A stretch of 33,937 bases of DNA from Chlorobiaceae bacterium (GCA_013824085.1 PNNF01000023.1:1-33937); one strand, 5' to 3'; positions 1 to 8,543 are shown, counted from the stretch's first letter. Numbers and translations are program-made. The notes: a model not told the origin generated them from the letters alone.

Positions 1-2
1 CA

Positions 3-1016
3 AGATTTGTTAATGGTGGTGTAAATACGATGCAAGCTCAAATTGGAGCGCAAGCCCCAGTCGCAAGTGGTGTTAGTGTAGGTCTTCCTGTAACAGTAGT
101 TGGGTTTAATAATGTCTCTTCTTTCTTGTTTCGTATGGAATACGATACGACGAGAATATCCTTTAATCCTTTAACTGGTGTCATAAATAGGATTGCTGCA
201 TTAAATGCACCTTCAACATTTACTAGTGTTACTACAGTAAATGTTCCTGCTACTACAAGAAGAGAAATATTGTTCTATTGGGAATATGATTTAACTAGTT
301 TATTAAATGTTCCTTCTGGAAAATTGTTTGATCTTCAGTTTTTAACTTTATCAACTTCTCCAGCATCTGTAACGTTTAGACCTGGTACTATCGTAGAAGG
401 ATTAGTTCCTCCTTCGTTTAGCGTTAATTTGATTAACGGTGGTGTAAATGTTAATTCTATTCCTGTTGAATTGACTTCCTTTAAAGCCGCAGTTATTGGT
501 AATGTAGTAAATATTTCTTGGACTACTGCTACCGAAAGAAATAACTTAGGTTTTGAAATAGAAAAATCTTCTGGAAATAATGTTTGGAATAAAATTGGTT
601 TCGTAAATGGAAATGGTACTACAGTTCAACCTCAAAGTTATTCTTTTACTGACAGAGTTGTTCCTGGAACATTTTCTTACAGACTAAAGCAAGTTGATTT
701 TGATGGTCAGTTTGAATATTCATCAATTATTCAAGTTAATGTTGGTAACCCTGAGACATTTTCTTTGAATCAGAATTATCCTAATCCTTTTAACCCTACA
801 ACGAATATCAGTTTTTCAATCCCTCAATCAGGTTTTGTTAAATTGAGTGTATTCAATTTGTTAGGTCAAGAGGTTGCAAGATTAGTTGATGGCACAATGC
901 AAGCTGGGTTTCATAATGTTACTTTTAAAGCCGAAAATCTGAATACTGGCGTTTATATCTATAAATTAGAAGCAAACGACTTAGTTCAGACTAAAAAAAT
1001 GACATTGCTCAAGTAG
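3..1016 (+). CDS. Secreted cohesin-like protein with type IX secretion C-terminal sorting domain (5' partial)
   Basis: The reading frame is open to the left edge, so the gene starts outside the window; the ATG at 30 is internal. The visible part has three regions. First is a beta-rich cohesin-like module (about nt 30-450) with a hydrophobic strand pattern and an MEYDTTRISF-type strand. Next is a fibronectin-like module beginning VELTSFKA (about nt 465-745). Last is a type IX secretion C-terminal domain of about 80 residues, beginning NQNYPNPFNPTTNISF and ending in GVYIYKLEA and KKMTLLK. The sorting domain says the product is exported to the cell surface or released after T9SS processing. The phrase NGGVN ends the visible cohesin-like module and also occurs just before it, 141 codons earlier, which suggests tandem modules. 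The natural ligand is unknown. The T9SS call is confident; the cohesin-like call is by eye. Confidence 0.88.
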   Translation, partial: RFVNGGVNTMQAQIGAQAPVASGVSVGLPVTVVGFNNVSSFLFRMEYDTTRISFNPLTGVINRIAALNAPSTFTSVTTVNVPATTRREILFYWEYDLTSLLNVPSGKLFDLQFLTLSTSPASVTFRPGTIVEGLVPPSFSVNLINGGVNVNSIPVELTSFKAAVIGNVVNISWTTATERNNLGFEIEKSSGNNVWNKIGFVNGNGTTVQPQSYSFTDRVVPGTFSYRLKQVDFDGQFEYSSIIQVNVGNPETFSLNQNYPNPFNPTTNISFSIPQSGFVKLSVFNLLGQEVARLVDGTMQAGFHNVTFKAENLNTGVYIYKLEANDLVQTKKMTLLK

Positions 1017-1040
1017 TATTTACTTATATCCCTCATTAAG

Positions 1041-1070
1041 AAAGGCAGACAAAATCTGCCTTTCTTTTTA
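1041..1070 (+). terminator. Rho-independent terminator after the T9SS cargo gene
   Basis: A 9-bp perfect stem (AAAGGCAGA / TCTGCCTTT) with a 5-nt loop is followed by a T-rich run. It begins 25 nt after the stop codon and separates the gene from the downstream tRNA. Confidence 0.85.
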
Positions 1071-1126
1071 AGTCTATAGGATATTAGTAAATTTTTTTGT
1101 ATTTTAAAGTCTAAAAATTAAAATAT

Positions 1127-1199
<73 letters not shown>

Positions 1200-1206
1200 C
1201 TAAGTT

Positions 1207-1231
1207 AAGGTTGTTAATAGCAACCTTTTTT
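1207..1231 (+). terminator. Terminator after tRNA-fMet
   Basis: A stem AAGGTTG / CAACCTT with a 7-nt loop runs straight into a T tract, starting 8 nt after the tRNA. The short distance fits a monocistronic tRNA transcript. Confidence 0.8.
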
Positions 1232-1459
1232 ATTTTAAAAAATTTGAGATTTTTTTTTATGAAAGTTTAAAAATCTATTCCTTTGTAACTCTCCACAAGA
1301 AGTAAAGTGTAAAATCATTCTGAGTAGAAAGTTTTTGTTTGGAATAAGTAAAATGAAACAAGTAATTCGGAAATTGCAAAGTAATATTCTGAAGTTGAAT
1401 GAAAAGTGACAAACTTGGCAGTTAGAAGTCTATCAATAAATTGTCTCAGATATTTCCTT

Positions 1460-1757
1460 GTTATTCTGAGGTTTGTAATGAGGACCAACTAAACTAACAA
1501 TTTTTGCATAGCTAATTATTTTTGCCGACGAGGCATCCTAAGTGTCTAATTTCTCCTGAGACAAATAATGGCTGCAATTCTTCATCCCAAGACAAGCCGT
1601 AGAATAAAAAAGAAATTTGATTTGATCCACATTAAGAACATGTTTTATTGAGTCGCTCATTTGGGTCAGAAAATTTTTCAAATAATCGTTCCATTTCTTT
1701 ACTATCCTCAAAATCTCCTTTATGAAAATTATCTAAACGAAATTTACTGATTGAGTT
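1460..1757 (-). pseudogene. Decayed small zinc-ribbon protein gene
   Basis: Read on the minus strand from 1757, one frame gives a charged N-terminal stretch (with MERLFEKF from the ATG at 1694). It continues with C-S-stop-C-G-S, then FLFYGLSWDEELQPLF, SGEIRHLGCLVGKNN, a stop, L-C-K-N-C and another stop. This matches the layout of a familiar small bacterial zinc-ribbon family: CPxCG, then a YG.P..ELF..AE.GEI.LGGC segment, then a second CxxC. The in-frame stops are at 1634-1632 (TAA, between the two Cys of the first knuckle), 1514-1512 (TAG) and 1496-1494 (TAG). The frame itself is preserved, so the gene was silenced by substitutions rather than by deletion. The family resemblance is recalled, not searched. 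Confidence 0.55.
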
Positions 1758-1829
1758 TTATTATTCTTAAGAAATATTGACAGTCAAATAAATAATGGAA
1801 ACTGATTGGTGAAGTAAAATTACTCACTC

Positions 1830-2085
1830 GACTGCATTAGAGAGGAATTGTGACGTTAAAATTGGAAAGGTGACTTTAGTATTAGTAATGAAATTTTTAG
1901 TGCAGAAGATATCTATAAGCGAGTTGATCAAAGAATAAAAATAATGATTTAACCCGTATTAGAGTTGATTAGAGACGTCGAAATAAATGATGAAATAAAA
2001 ATACTCAGCTAACTCTATAAAAGTTTATGCTGAGTATTTATCAATTAATGGTGAGAATTTTAGTGATGCGTTAAAAAATAATTAA
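1830..2085 (+). pseudogene. Possible relic of a small helical-protein gene
   Basis: On the plus strand the frame through 1872 reads a plausible amphipathic protein (SNEIFSAEDIYKRVDQ) to a TAA at 1950-1952. It resumes in the same frame as LELIRDVEINDEIKILS up to a stop near 2010. A frame change then leads into KVYAEYLSINGENF and DALKNN, ending in a TAA before 2090. The composition is protein-like and quite unlike random AT-rich translation, but at least one stop and one or two frame changes break it. I do not recognise the family. It may be unrelated to the zinc-ribbon relic on the other strand. Confidence 0.35.
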
Positions 2086-2105
2086 CGATTAAAACAATTG
2101 TGTTA

Positions 2106-2519
2106 TTATTTCAATTGCAATAAATAATCTGCAATTTTTCCTAATTCTTTAACGTCCTTATTATTGTATGAAGGCATAATAACATTTTTATATTTTTCTC
2201 TAAATGCTTTCATTCTATCAGAAGCGATGAACGACTGAGGATTACGCAAATAATTAATCAATTTATCTCGATCATAATGTTCGCTCAAATTATATAGAGT
2301 TGGTCCCATCGCAGTTCCTTGTAAATTGCCACCGTGACACGTTGTACAAGTAAATTGTTTTACAAGTATATCACCTGTAGGAACGTTGCTCTGTGTAGTT
2401 CCATAGTTCTCTGAAAGTGTTGTCAATTCAGCCTCACCTGTTGATGTAGCTTTCTGAAGGAAAAAGAGCAAAGTAAATAATAGTAGAAAGCCAGCGGTCC
2501 ATATTTGTGTTTTTGTCAT
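2106..2519 (-). CDS. Membrane-anchored monohaem c-type cytochrome
   Basis: This 137-residue protein starts with a short cytoplasmic end and one hydrophobic segment (residues 7-21), which acts as an uncleaved anchor or signal. A low-complexity linker leads to a class I cytochrome c fold. Haem is bound at C58-T-T-C61-H62; G72-P73-x-L75 is the usual turn after it, and M115 in VIMPSY is the likely sixth ligand. It should act as an electron carrier on the outer face of the cytoplasmic membrane. It is the last gene of a three-gene minus-strand operon, 43 nt after the cell-wall amidase; a functional link to that amidase is not obvious. The redox partner cannot be told from the sequence. Confidence 0.88.
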   Translation of the reverse strand: MTKTQIWTAGFLLLFTLLFFLQKATSTGEAELTTLSENYGTTQSNVPTGDILVKQFTCTTCHGGNLQGTAMGPTLYNLSEHYDRDKLINYLRNPQSFIASDRMKAFREKYKNVIMPSYNNKDVKELGKIADYLLQLK

Positions 2520-2562
2520 AGTTTACTCATCTATTTTAGTTTGTTTAATTTAAATTAAAAAT

Positions 2563-4128
2563 TTATTCTTCCCTAATTATTAAATCATAATAATTCTTGA
2601 AAGATTTAATTGCATTGAAGATTGATTGTGCAACCTCCTCTTGACCTTTTTTACTCATCAAATATTTTTCATCTGTTGGATTAGAAAGATATCCAGCTTC
2701 AACAAGCACGCTTGGCATTGATGCACCAACAAGAACAAAAAATCCAGCTTGCTTAACTCCACGCGAAGGAATGTCAAGATTTTGTCTAAACTGTTTATCT
2801 AACATTTCAGCAAACTTCTCTGAATACTGCATATGTGCTGCTTGTGCCATACTGACAAGAATAAAATTCTCATCCGTTAATTTCTGATAGCGCTTGGGAT
2901 CAGCTTCAAATTCAATTACACTATTTTCTCTCGCTGCAATTTCAATTGCGTCGTCAGTTCTTCCAGGACGCAATAAATATACTTCCGAACCACTTGCATT
3001 AGATTTTTTATTAGGCGTCGAATTGCAATGAATTGAGATAAATAATTTTCCGTCATTATCATTAGCAATTTTTCCGCGTCTATAAAGCTCAACAAAACGA
3101 TCATCTTTCCGTGTATAAACTACTTTAACGTCCTTCATATTTTCTTCGAGCATTTTGCCTAACTTTAAAGTAATTGCAAGAGTAATATTTTTTTCGACAC
3201 TTTTATTTCTTCCAATTGCTCCAGGGTCTTTGCCACCGTGCCCCGCATCAAGAACAATCACATCAAAATTCCAACGATCGCGATTAGAACGGATTCTATT
3301 TTTTTTTGCTTGAAAAGATTTGTTATGAATCGTAACAAAAATCTTTTGCTCATTTCGATTATGCAGAACTTCATAATCGCCAAAATCTTTATGAAGAGTG
3401 AATTGCAAGCGAGCACCATTGTTTGTATTAGTTGCTCTGACTTCTCGAACTAATCCTTCAGTAAAATTTATTGGAAATTTTTTTTCATCTATTCTTAATT
3501 CTGTAACATCAAGAGTAAGAATATTGTTCCTTAATGAATTTTTGACATTCCGAATTTTTTTGTTGAAATTTATTTCGAGCAAAGTGCCATTAACTTTTTC
3601 ATCAACATCAAATTTGATATCAGCAAAATTTATCTCTTCTTCTTTTTCTGTTGCGTCAGATTGCTCAGTCTGATTGGGCAAATCTACAATATCGGGTTTC
3701 GTTTCTGAATAAGTAACAACCGAATTAAAACAACGAGACAACGTTGACCTCATAAAATCAAGTGGAAATAAAATATCATTCTGAATTACAATAGTTGAAA
3801 TTGGAAGTTGAACGATTTCTTTTTTCTGCTCTTCTTTATTGAACAGTGCAACGAACGGATTTCTTGCAGTAAATTTTAAATTGAACTTTGGAAAAATTAT
3901 TTCGGCTTTTTGATGTTCTTCACTATATGCATATCGCAAGCGAAGTTTACTTGCAAATTCTTTGGCTGAGATAAAAACAATATCGTTTCTCTTGAATGCG
4001 TTTAGTTCAACAGACTGATTATTAACTTTGACATAAATTTTAGAAAATGATTGTGCATACGAATCAATAAAAAATGAAAGTATGATAAACGCAAAAATAA
4101 TGGTGGATTTATTTCTCATTGATTTCAT
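2563..4128 (-). CDS. N-acetylmuramoyl-L-alanine amidase (Amidase_3) with N-terminal Cu-amine-oxidase-like and AMIN-type domains
   Basis: This 521-residue exported enzyme cleaves the amide bond between MurNAc and the peptide stem of peptidoglycan. A signal peptide covers about residues 5-25. Residues 30-140 look like a copper-amine-oxidase N-terminal-like domain, 165-270 like an AMIN targeting domain, and 288-515 are the zinc amidase. The four expected zinc/catalytic residues are present: H297 in LDAGHGG, E312 in VEKNIT, H367 in SIHCNS and E477 in VLVEAGYLSNP. The start overlaps the stop of the methyltransferase-like gene as ATGA. A second in-frame ATG three codons on (MRNKST) could also be used. 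The likely role is daughter-cell separation or wall remodelling. Confidence 0.93.
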   Translation of the reverse strand: MKSMRNKSTIIFAFIILSFFIDSYAQSFSKIYVKVNNQSVELNAFKRNDIVFISAKEFASKLRLRYAYSEEHQKAEIIFPKFNLKFTARNPFVALFNKEEQKKEIVQLPISTIVIQNDILFPLDFMRSTLSRCFNSVVTYSETKPDIVDLPNQTEQSDATEKEEEINFADIKFDVDEKVNGTLLEINFNKKIRNVKNSLRNNILTLDVTELRIDEKKFPINFTEGLVREVRATNTNNGARLQFTLHKDFGDYEVLHNRNEQKIFVTIHNKSFQAKKNRIRSNRDRWNFDVIVLDAGHGGKDPGAIGRNKSVEKNITLAITLKLGKMLEENMKDVKVVYTRKDDRFVELYRRGKIANDNDGKLFISIHCNSTPNKKSNASGSEVYLLRPGRTDDAIEIAARENSVIEFEADPKRYQKLTDENFILVSMAQAAHMQYSEKFAEMLDKQFRQNLDIPSRGVKQAGFFVLVGASMPSVLVEAGYLSNPTDEKYLMSKKGQEEVAQSIFNAIKSFKNYYDLIIREE

Positions 4129-4703
4129 TTTATAAAAGGAATAATAAAACCAGTGGATTTTTTATAACTTACAAATTCATCCTTAAAATGTTTTTCAAGA
4201 ATTTTTTCTTCTAAGCGTGCACGCAAAATTAAAAACGGAATTTGAACTAATGCAAACGCAAAGACAACGTAGCTCAGCACAGCAATAGCAACAGCAAACT
4301 CAATTATGATTTGAAAAAAATATTGTGGGTGTCTGATCCACTTAAATAAGCCAGTTGTAATCAAAGTATGCTTCTTAAAAATAATTACATCTTGAGAATA
4401 ATTTCCTTTCAAAGATTTTTGTACAACTATTTGTAACCAAGAAGAAATCAAATAAATTATCAGAGCAATAATTCTTAGTGTAATATTTTCATTTGAATAG
4501 CCGAGTGTTCCGATTTGAAAAAGAGCAAATATCAATGCTATCAGCGAGAGCGTTGCTAATGCAGTTGGCAGCGCTTGCAAATAGGTAGAAGGTTTTTCTT
4601 TATATTGACCAACAGCTGAAATTAATCCTCTCTTAGCGGTGCTAATATTTGCACCGAAAAGAGCAATCACATTAATTCCAATTATTATATTTATAGGATC
4701 CAT
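4125..4703 (-). CDS. Integral-membrane methyltransferase of the isoprenylcysteine carboxyl methyltransferase (ICMT/PEMT) family
   Basis: The 192-residue protein has several hydrophobic segments (about 3-20, 45-65, 75-95, 130-160). It carries the family's conserved C-terminal half: HTLITTGLFKWIRHPQYF (residues 112-129) and RARLEEKIL (161-169), followed by YKKSTGFIIPF. In characterised relatives these form the SAM pocket within the membrane. The substrate in bacteria of this family is generally unknown and cannot be deduced here. It is the first gene of the operon with the cell-wall amidase and cytochrome c, and the stop overlaps the amidase start by 4 nt. A TAnnTTTG-type promoter lies about 65 nt upstream. 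Confidence 0.8.
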   Translation of the reverse strand: MDPINIIIGINVIALFGANISTAKRGLISAVGQYKEKPSTYLQALPTALATLSLIALIFALFQIGTLGYSNENITLRIIALIIYLISSWLQIVVQKSLKGNYSQDVIIFKKHTLITTGLFKWIRHPQYFFQIIIEFAVAIAVLSYVVFAFALVQIPFLILRARLEEKILEKHFKDEFVSYKKSTGFIIPFIK

Positions 4704-4767
4704 TTTTTAAAAAATTGTTTTAGTAATTTAGTAAACTGATTCCATTTTTCGAGATTTTATTAGAGTG

Positions 4768-4797
4768 CAAAAATATAGAAACAATTTAAGTTACAAT
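4768..4797 (-). promoter_or_regulatory. Candidate Bacteroidota-type promoter for the methyltransferase-amidase-cytochrome operon
   Basis: On the minus strand, ATTG (4797-4794) is followed 18 nt later by TATTTTTG (4775-4768). This matches the TAnnTTTG -7 box fully and has an approximate TTTG -33 box. It points towards the start at 4703. The genome is AT-rich, so chance matches are frequent. Confidence 0.4.
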
Positions 4798-4832
4798 ATT
4801 TTTTTGTGATTATGCATTAATCAATATTTAGA

Positions 4833-4864
4833 TTTCCTTTCTTAAGCATTGATTCATATTTTTG
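4833..4864 (+). promoter_or_regulatory. Candidate Bacteroidota-type promoter for queC-queF-glnD-murI
   Basis: TATTTTTG (4857-4864) matches the TAnnTTTG box exactly. It is preceded after 20 nt by TTTC (4833-4836), close to the TTTG -33 box. It would start transcription about 25 nt before the queC ATG. With the minus-strand site it makes a divergent promoter region. Confidence 0.4.
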
Positions 4865-4896
4865 TAAACATTTTTCTTATTAATTAAACAGAGTAG

Positions 4897-5583
4897 ATGA
4901 AAAAAAAAATTGCAGTTGTTGCACTAAGCGGTGGAATGGATAGTTGTGTAACTGCAGCTATCGCAAGAGAAGATTACGAAATTGCTTGTGCACATTTTAA
5001 TTATGGCCAAAGAACAGAGAAGCGAGAGTTAAAAGCTTTCAATGAGATCACGGAATTTTATGGAGTGAAAAATAAAATCGTTATCGATTATTCACACTTC
5101 TCAAAAATTGGAGGCTCATCTCTTACTGATCAATCGATAGAATTAATAAAGGCGAACTTATCAAGTAAAGTTATTCCAAATTCGTATGTTCCTTTTCGCA
5201 ATGCAAATATTTTAACGGCTTGCGTTAGTTGGGCAGAAGTCATTGGAGCCGATGCGGTCTTTATTGGTGCTGTGTATGAAGACGCAAGCGGTTACCCCGA
5301 TTGTCGTCCAGAATTTTTTGAAGCATTTGAAAAAATGGTTGAGCTTGGAACAAGACCCGAAACAAAAATAAAAATTGTTACACCAATTATTCATCTTTCA
5401 AAAACTGAAATTGTTAAAAAAGGAATTCTACACAACGCTCCTTTATCACTAACTTGGTCTTGTTATCAAAGCGATGAGGAAGCTTGTGGAGTTTGTGATA
5501 GTTGTGCTTTTCGATTGCGTGGTTTTCAACAAGCAGGAATTGACGACTTAATTAAATATAAAACTAAACCAAATTATTTGTAA
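4897..5583 (+). CDS. queC: 7-cyano-7-deazaguanine synthase
   Basis: QueC converts 7-carboxy-7-deazaguanine to preQ0 with ATP and ammonia in queuosine biosynthesis. The 228-residue protein has the PP-loop ATP motif LSGGMDS (residues 10-16), the family motifs FNYGQR (34-39) and VPFRNANIL (98-106), and a C-terminal zinc site C189, C197, C200, C203 in the CGVCDSC cluster. It is full length for the family. It is the first gene of the plus-strand operon, 17 nt before queF, which performs the next step. The genes for the earlier steps (queD, queE) are not in this window. No purine-rich Shine-Dalgarno of note precedes the ATG, as is common in this phylum. Confidence 0.96.
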   Translation: MKKKIAVVALSGGMDSCVTAAIAREDYEIACAHFNYGQRTEKRELKAFNEITEFYGVKNKIVIDYSHFSKIGGSSLTDQSIELIKANLSSKVIPNSYVPFRNANILTACVSWAEVIGADAVFIGAVYEDASGYPDCRPEFFEAFEKMVELGTRPETKIKIVTPIIHLSKTEIVKKGILHNAPLSLTWSCYQSDEEACGVCDSCAFRLRGFQQAGIDDLIKYKTKPNYL

Positions 5584-5600
5584 AAAAATAAGGCACTAAT

Positions 5601-5966
5601 ATGAACGACAAAAAAAATATTCTTGAAATTTTTCCTAATCCAAAAAAAGGAAGAGACTACTTAATTACTCATATCGCACCAGAGTTCACTTCTGTCTGTC
5701 CAAAAACGGGACAACCAGATTTTGCAACAATTTCAGTTGAGTATATTCCAGATTCCTTTTGTGTCGAATTAAAATCATTGAAATTTTATTACAATGCTTA
5801 TCGAAATGATGGAATATATTTTGAAGGTGTAACTAATAAAATTCTGGATGATTTAGTTGCAGTTTGTAAACCAAAGTATATGAGAGTAACAGCTGACTTT
5901 AATGTTAGAGGCGGCATTACTTCAGTAATTGAAGCAGAATATAAAAAATCAAACAAGAAGAAATAA
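5601..5966 (+). CDS. queF: NADPH-dependent 7-cyano-7-deazaguanine reductase (short, type I)
   Basis: QueF reduces preQ0 to preQ1, the base later inserted into tRNA at position 34. At 121 residues it is the short single-domain T-fold form. The catalytic cysteine is C33 in [10 protein letters not shown] with D40 nearby; E56 in ELKSLK binds substrate; [15 protein letters not shown] and VRGGI are the other conserved blocks. It directly follows queC (17 nt) and ends 1 nt before the best glnD start, so the three are almost certainly co-transcribed. Confidence 0.95.
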   Translation: MNDKKNILEIFPNPKKGRDYLITHIAPEFTSVCPKTGQPDFATISVEYIPDSFCVELKSLKFYYNAYRNDGIYFEGVTNKILDDLVAVCKPKYMRVTADFNVRGGITSVIEAEYKKSNKKK

Positions 5967-5967
5967 T

Positions 5968-8532
5968 ATGCCGGAGCCGGCTGATATAAAAAAATTATTC
6001 AAAGAGAAAAAAGAAACTTTCTTTTCTCTTCGTAAGATTATAGAAAACTCTTTTCAGACTTCTCTTGAATATAGCGTTTTCATCGAGCAAATAATTATTG
6101 AAATTGTCGGGACAAAAAAATTAGATTTTGCAATCGCTTCAAGTGGCTCTTTTTCTCGAAGAGAATTATCGCAATACTCCGACATCGATCTTTTTTTTAT
6201 AGTTGAAAACGGAAAAGATTTAGATCCCGAGATTAATATTCTTGTTACACAGTTGTGGGATAGTGGAATAGAAATTTCTCATACAGTGCGAGATGCTTCG
6301 GATATAAAAAAATTCTTGGATGAAGATTTACATTCATTTACTCAACTTTTTGAAACGCGATTTATTGTTGGCGCTATGAATGTTTATGATAATTGGAATC
6401 AAGCCCTGCTTGACTCTGTTACACACGAAGTAAAAGAGAAACTCGTCAAAGCCTTGATTGAAGACGCTGAAAGACGATATCAAAAATTTGGGAACTCTCC
6501 AAAAGTAATTGAACCTAACGTTAAGCAAACTGCTGGCGGGCTTCGCGATCTTCAACTCCTTGAATGGCTTTATTTAATTCATCATGAAGAACCACTGAAC
6601 AAACAAAAAGAATTAACGCAGTCCGAAATTTTTATTAAAGTGTTGGCGGAAGAAAAAATTACTACAGAAAAAGAATGTGAAAGATTACACAACAGTTACA
6701 AATTTATTTTGACTGTTAGAAATTTACTCCACTTTATTCATAAACAAAGAAACGATAGACTTGAATTTGAAGATCAAATAAAAATTGCAAGATACCTTCA
6801 ACATAAAAAAGAAGGTTATCGATCTTTTATGAAAGATTATTTCCACGCATCAAATGTAATTTTTAGATTAAAAAAATCAATTCTTAAAAGATATCGCATC
6901 GAGTTTAATTACAAGCTTCCCGATTTACTTCAGATAGAGCTTGACCCAGAGTTTACGATAAAAGCCGGAATTATTTCCTATCAAGGAAAACAATTTTTAA
7001 ATATGGCTTCAATACTAAAGGTTTTTTATCATCGCGCTTTTCACAACGCAAGATTTGACGAAAATCTAAGAACGATAATCATTGACAGCATTGATAATAA
7101 AGAGCAAAGAGTAGGTCCAGGCTCTGCAATCTATTTCAGAAAATTATTAGCATTACAAAAAAATGTGGGTAATACTTTAACAACAATGAATGAGTTGGGA
7201 GTGCTCGAAGTTTTTATTTCTGAATTCAAAGAGATGAATGGATTTATTCAGCACGGAGTTTATCATTGTTACACTGCCGACGAACACACATTGAAAACAA
7301 TTTCAAATATTGAAAAATTAGATGATGTTCATTCTCCTTTCTATCAATTATTTATTCGGATGGAAAATAGAGAGATACTTTATTTAGCACTATTGTTTCA
7401 TGACATTGCAAAGCCGATTAATATTGTCGGCCACGAAATAATTGGTGCAGATATGGCTCGAACAATAATGGGGCGTTTGGGTTATGATGATGATGAAATT
7501 GATAAAGTTGCTTTCCTTGTGCAAAACCATTTGATGATGGAAAAAATTGCATTCAGAAGAAACTTGAATGATCCTGAAACATTAAATTCATTTGTTTCAA
7601 TTTTTGATTCTGTTGAATTGCTCGACTATCTTTATCTGCTGACTTATGCCGATTTATCAGCTGTAAATCCAGCACTCTGGACAAGTTGGAAATATGATTT
7701 GCTGAACGAACTTTACAGAAAAGCAAAATCTATGATTGAAGAGAAACTCTCCGGCGAAGATTTGCTTTTTACGACAACCTCAATTTTACCGCACGAAGTA
7801 AGTAAACATTCTGAAAATATTTCTGATTTACATGTTCAAGAACATATCAATTCGATAAATGATATAACTTATTTATCTCACTTTTCAGAAGAAGAAATTG
7901 CAAAACATATTGAAGAAATCAATGCGGGCTTGACTGTGTCTGTATTGTTTAAGGAGTTAGAAAATTTTACCAACGTTACAATAATAACAAATGATTCATC
8001 TGGCTTGTTGTCGAAACTTTGCGGCGTCTTCGCAATTAATGATTGTAATATTCACGACGCAAAAATATTTACTCGCAAAGATGGAATTGTAATTGATAAT
8101 TTCAATGTAACAGATTTTCGTTCGCATAAAAAAATTGACCCCGAGCGTTATAAAAAACTCGAAGAAAATTTTTACTCAGTTCTATCCGATCTGCTTCAAC
8201 TGAATGTTGAAATTTCAAATATGAAATCGCGTTGGTGGAGAATTGAAAATAGATTTTTAAAAAAGCAGGGACAGGTAAGAATAAAGTTCGAGGAGCAAGA
8301 GAAGTTCACAATCATCGATGTGCATTCACCCGATAGACTTGGATTTTTGTATCAAGTTACAAGCAAGATGTATGATCTTGGACTCATAATTTATTTTGCA
8401 AAAATTGCGACTAAAGGTGATGAGATTGTAGATGCTTTTTATGTTTTAGATCGTGATCAAAAAAAAATCTCAAAGAATTATTATAATTTTATTGAGATGC
8501 AACTTACAGAAGCGATTAATCAAATTTTATAA
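5968..8532 (+). CDS. glnD: [Protein-PII] uridylyltransferase / uridylyl-removing enzyme
   Basis: GlnD senses glutamine and adds or removes UMP on PII proteins. The ATG at 5968 (MPEPADIKK) is preferred because an upstream ATG at 5929 would overlap queF by 38 nt; this gives 854 residues, normal for the family. Domains in order are: nucleotidyltransferase (G60-S61 with the D72-x-D74 pair in SQYSDIDLF), a helical linker and PII-UTase region, an HD hydrolase domain near 475-590 (LLFHDIAKP, GHEIIGADMA, VQNHLMM), and two ACT domains near 665-740 and 780-850. All key motifs look intact. No PII (glnB) gene or glutamine synthetase is seen nearby. Its place between queuosine genes and murI is probably only operon packing. 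Confidence 0.94.
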   Translation: MPEPADIKKLFKEKKETFFSLRKIIENSFQTSLEYSVFIEQIIIEIVGTKKLDFAIASSGSFSRRELSQYSDIDLFFIVENGKDLDPEINILVTQLWDSGIEISHTVRDASDIKKFLDEDLHSFTQLFETRFIVGAMNVYDNWNQALLDSVTHEVKEKLVKALIEDAERRYQKFGNSPKVIEPNVKQTAGGLRDLQLLEWLYLIHHEEPLNKQKELTQSEIFIKVLAEEKITTEKECERLHNSYKFILTVRNLLHFIHKQRNDRLEFEDQIKIARYLQHKKEGYRSFMKDYFHASNVIFRLKKSILKRYRIEFNYKLPDLLQIELDPEFTIKAGIISYQGKQFLNMASILKVFYHRAFHNARFDENLRTIIIDSIDNKEQRVGPGSAIYFRKLLALQKNVGNTLTTMNELGVLEVFISEFKEMNGFIQHGVYHCYTADEHTLKTISNIEKLDDVHSPFYQLFIRMENREILYLALLFHDIAKPINIVGHEIIGADMARTIMGRLGYDDDEIDKVAFLVQNHLMMEKIAFRRNLNDPETLNSFVSIFDSVELLDYLYLLTYADLSAVNPALWTSWKYDLLNELYRKAKSMIEEKLSGEDLLFTTTSILPHEVSKHSENISDLHVQEHINSINDITYLSHFSEEEIAKHIEEINAGLTVSVLFKELENFTNVTIITNDSSGLLSKLCGVFAINDCNIHDAKIFTRKDGIVIDNFNVTDFRSHKKIDPERYKKLEENFYSVLSDLLQLNVEISNMKSRWWRIENRFLKKQGQVRIKFEEQEKFTIIDVHSPDRLGFLYQVTSKMYDLGLIIYFAKIATKGDEIVDAFYVLDRDQKKISKNYYNFIEMQLTEAINQIL

Positions 8533-8543
8533 GGAAACGTCTA

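Larger units (their letters stand above)
1232..2105. other. Gene-free stretch holding decayed coding sequence
   Basis: No intact gene of useful length is seen on either strand in about 870 bases. Two separate relics can be read in it (listed individually): a zinc-ribbon pseudogene on the minus strand around 1460-1757, and a helical-protein relic on the plus strand around 1830-2085. The part from 1232 to about 1460 shows nothing I can interpret. The stretch looks like an old insertion of accessory genes in decay next to a tRNA gene, although I find no integrase and no repeat of the tRNA 3' end. Confidence 0.55.

Noticed and set aside
1200-1460. An integration (att) site at the tRNA 3' end
   Set aside because: No second copy of the tRNA 3' end and no integrase is visible in the window; the tRNA is followed directly by its own terminator.
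1632-1634. Stop codon recoding in the zinc-ribbon frame
   Set aside because: The stop is TAA and later in-frame stops are TAG; no recoding element is seen, and intact genes throughout the window use TAA, TAG and TGA normally as terminators, so simple gene decay explains it.
4704-4896. A preQ1 riboswitch before queC
   Set aside because: I looked for the C-rich loop, stem and A-rich tail pairing of preQ1 aptamers in the leader and found none; the stretch shows only promoter-like boxes.
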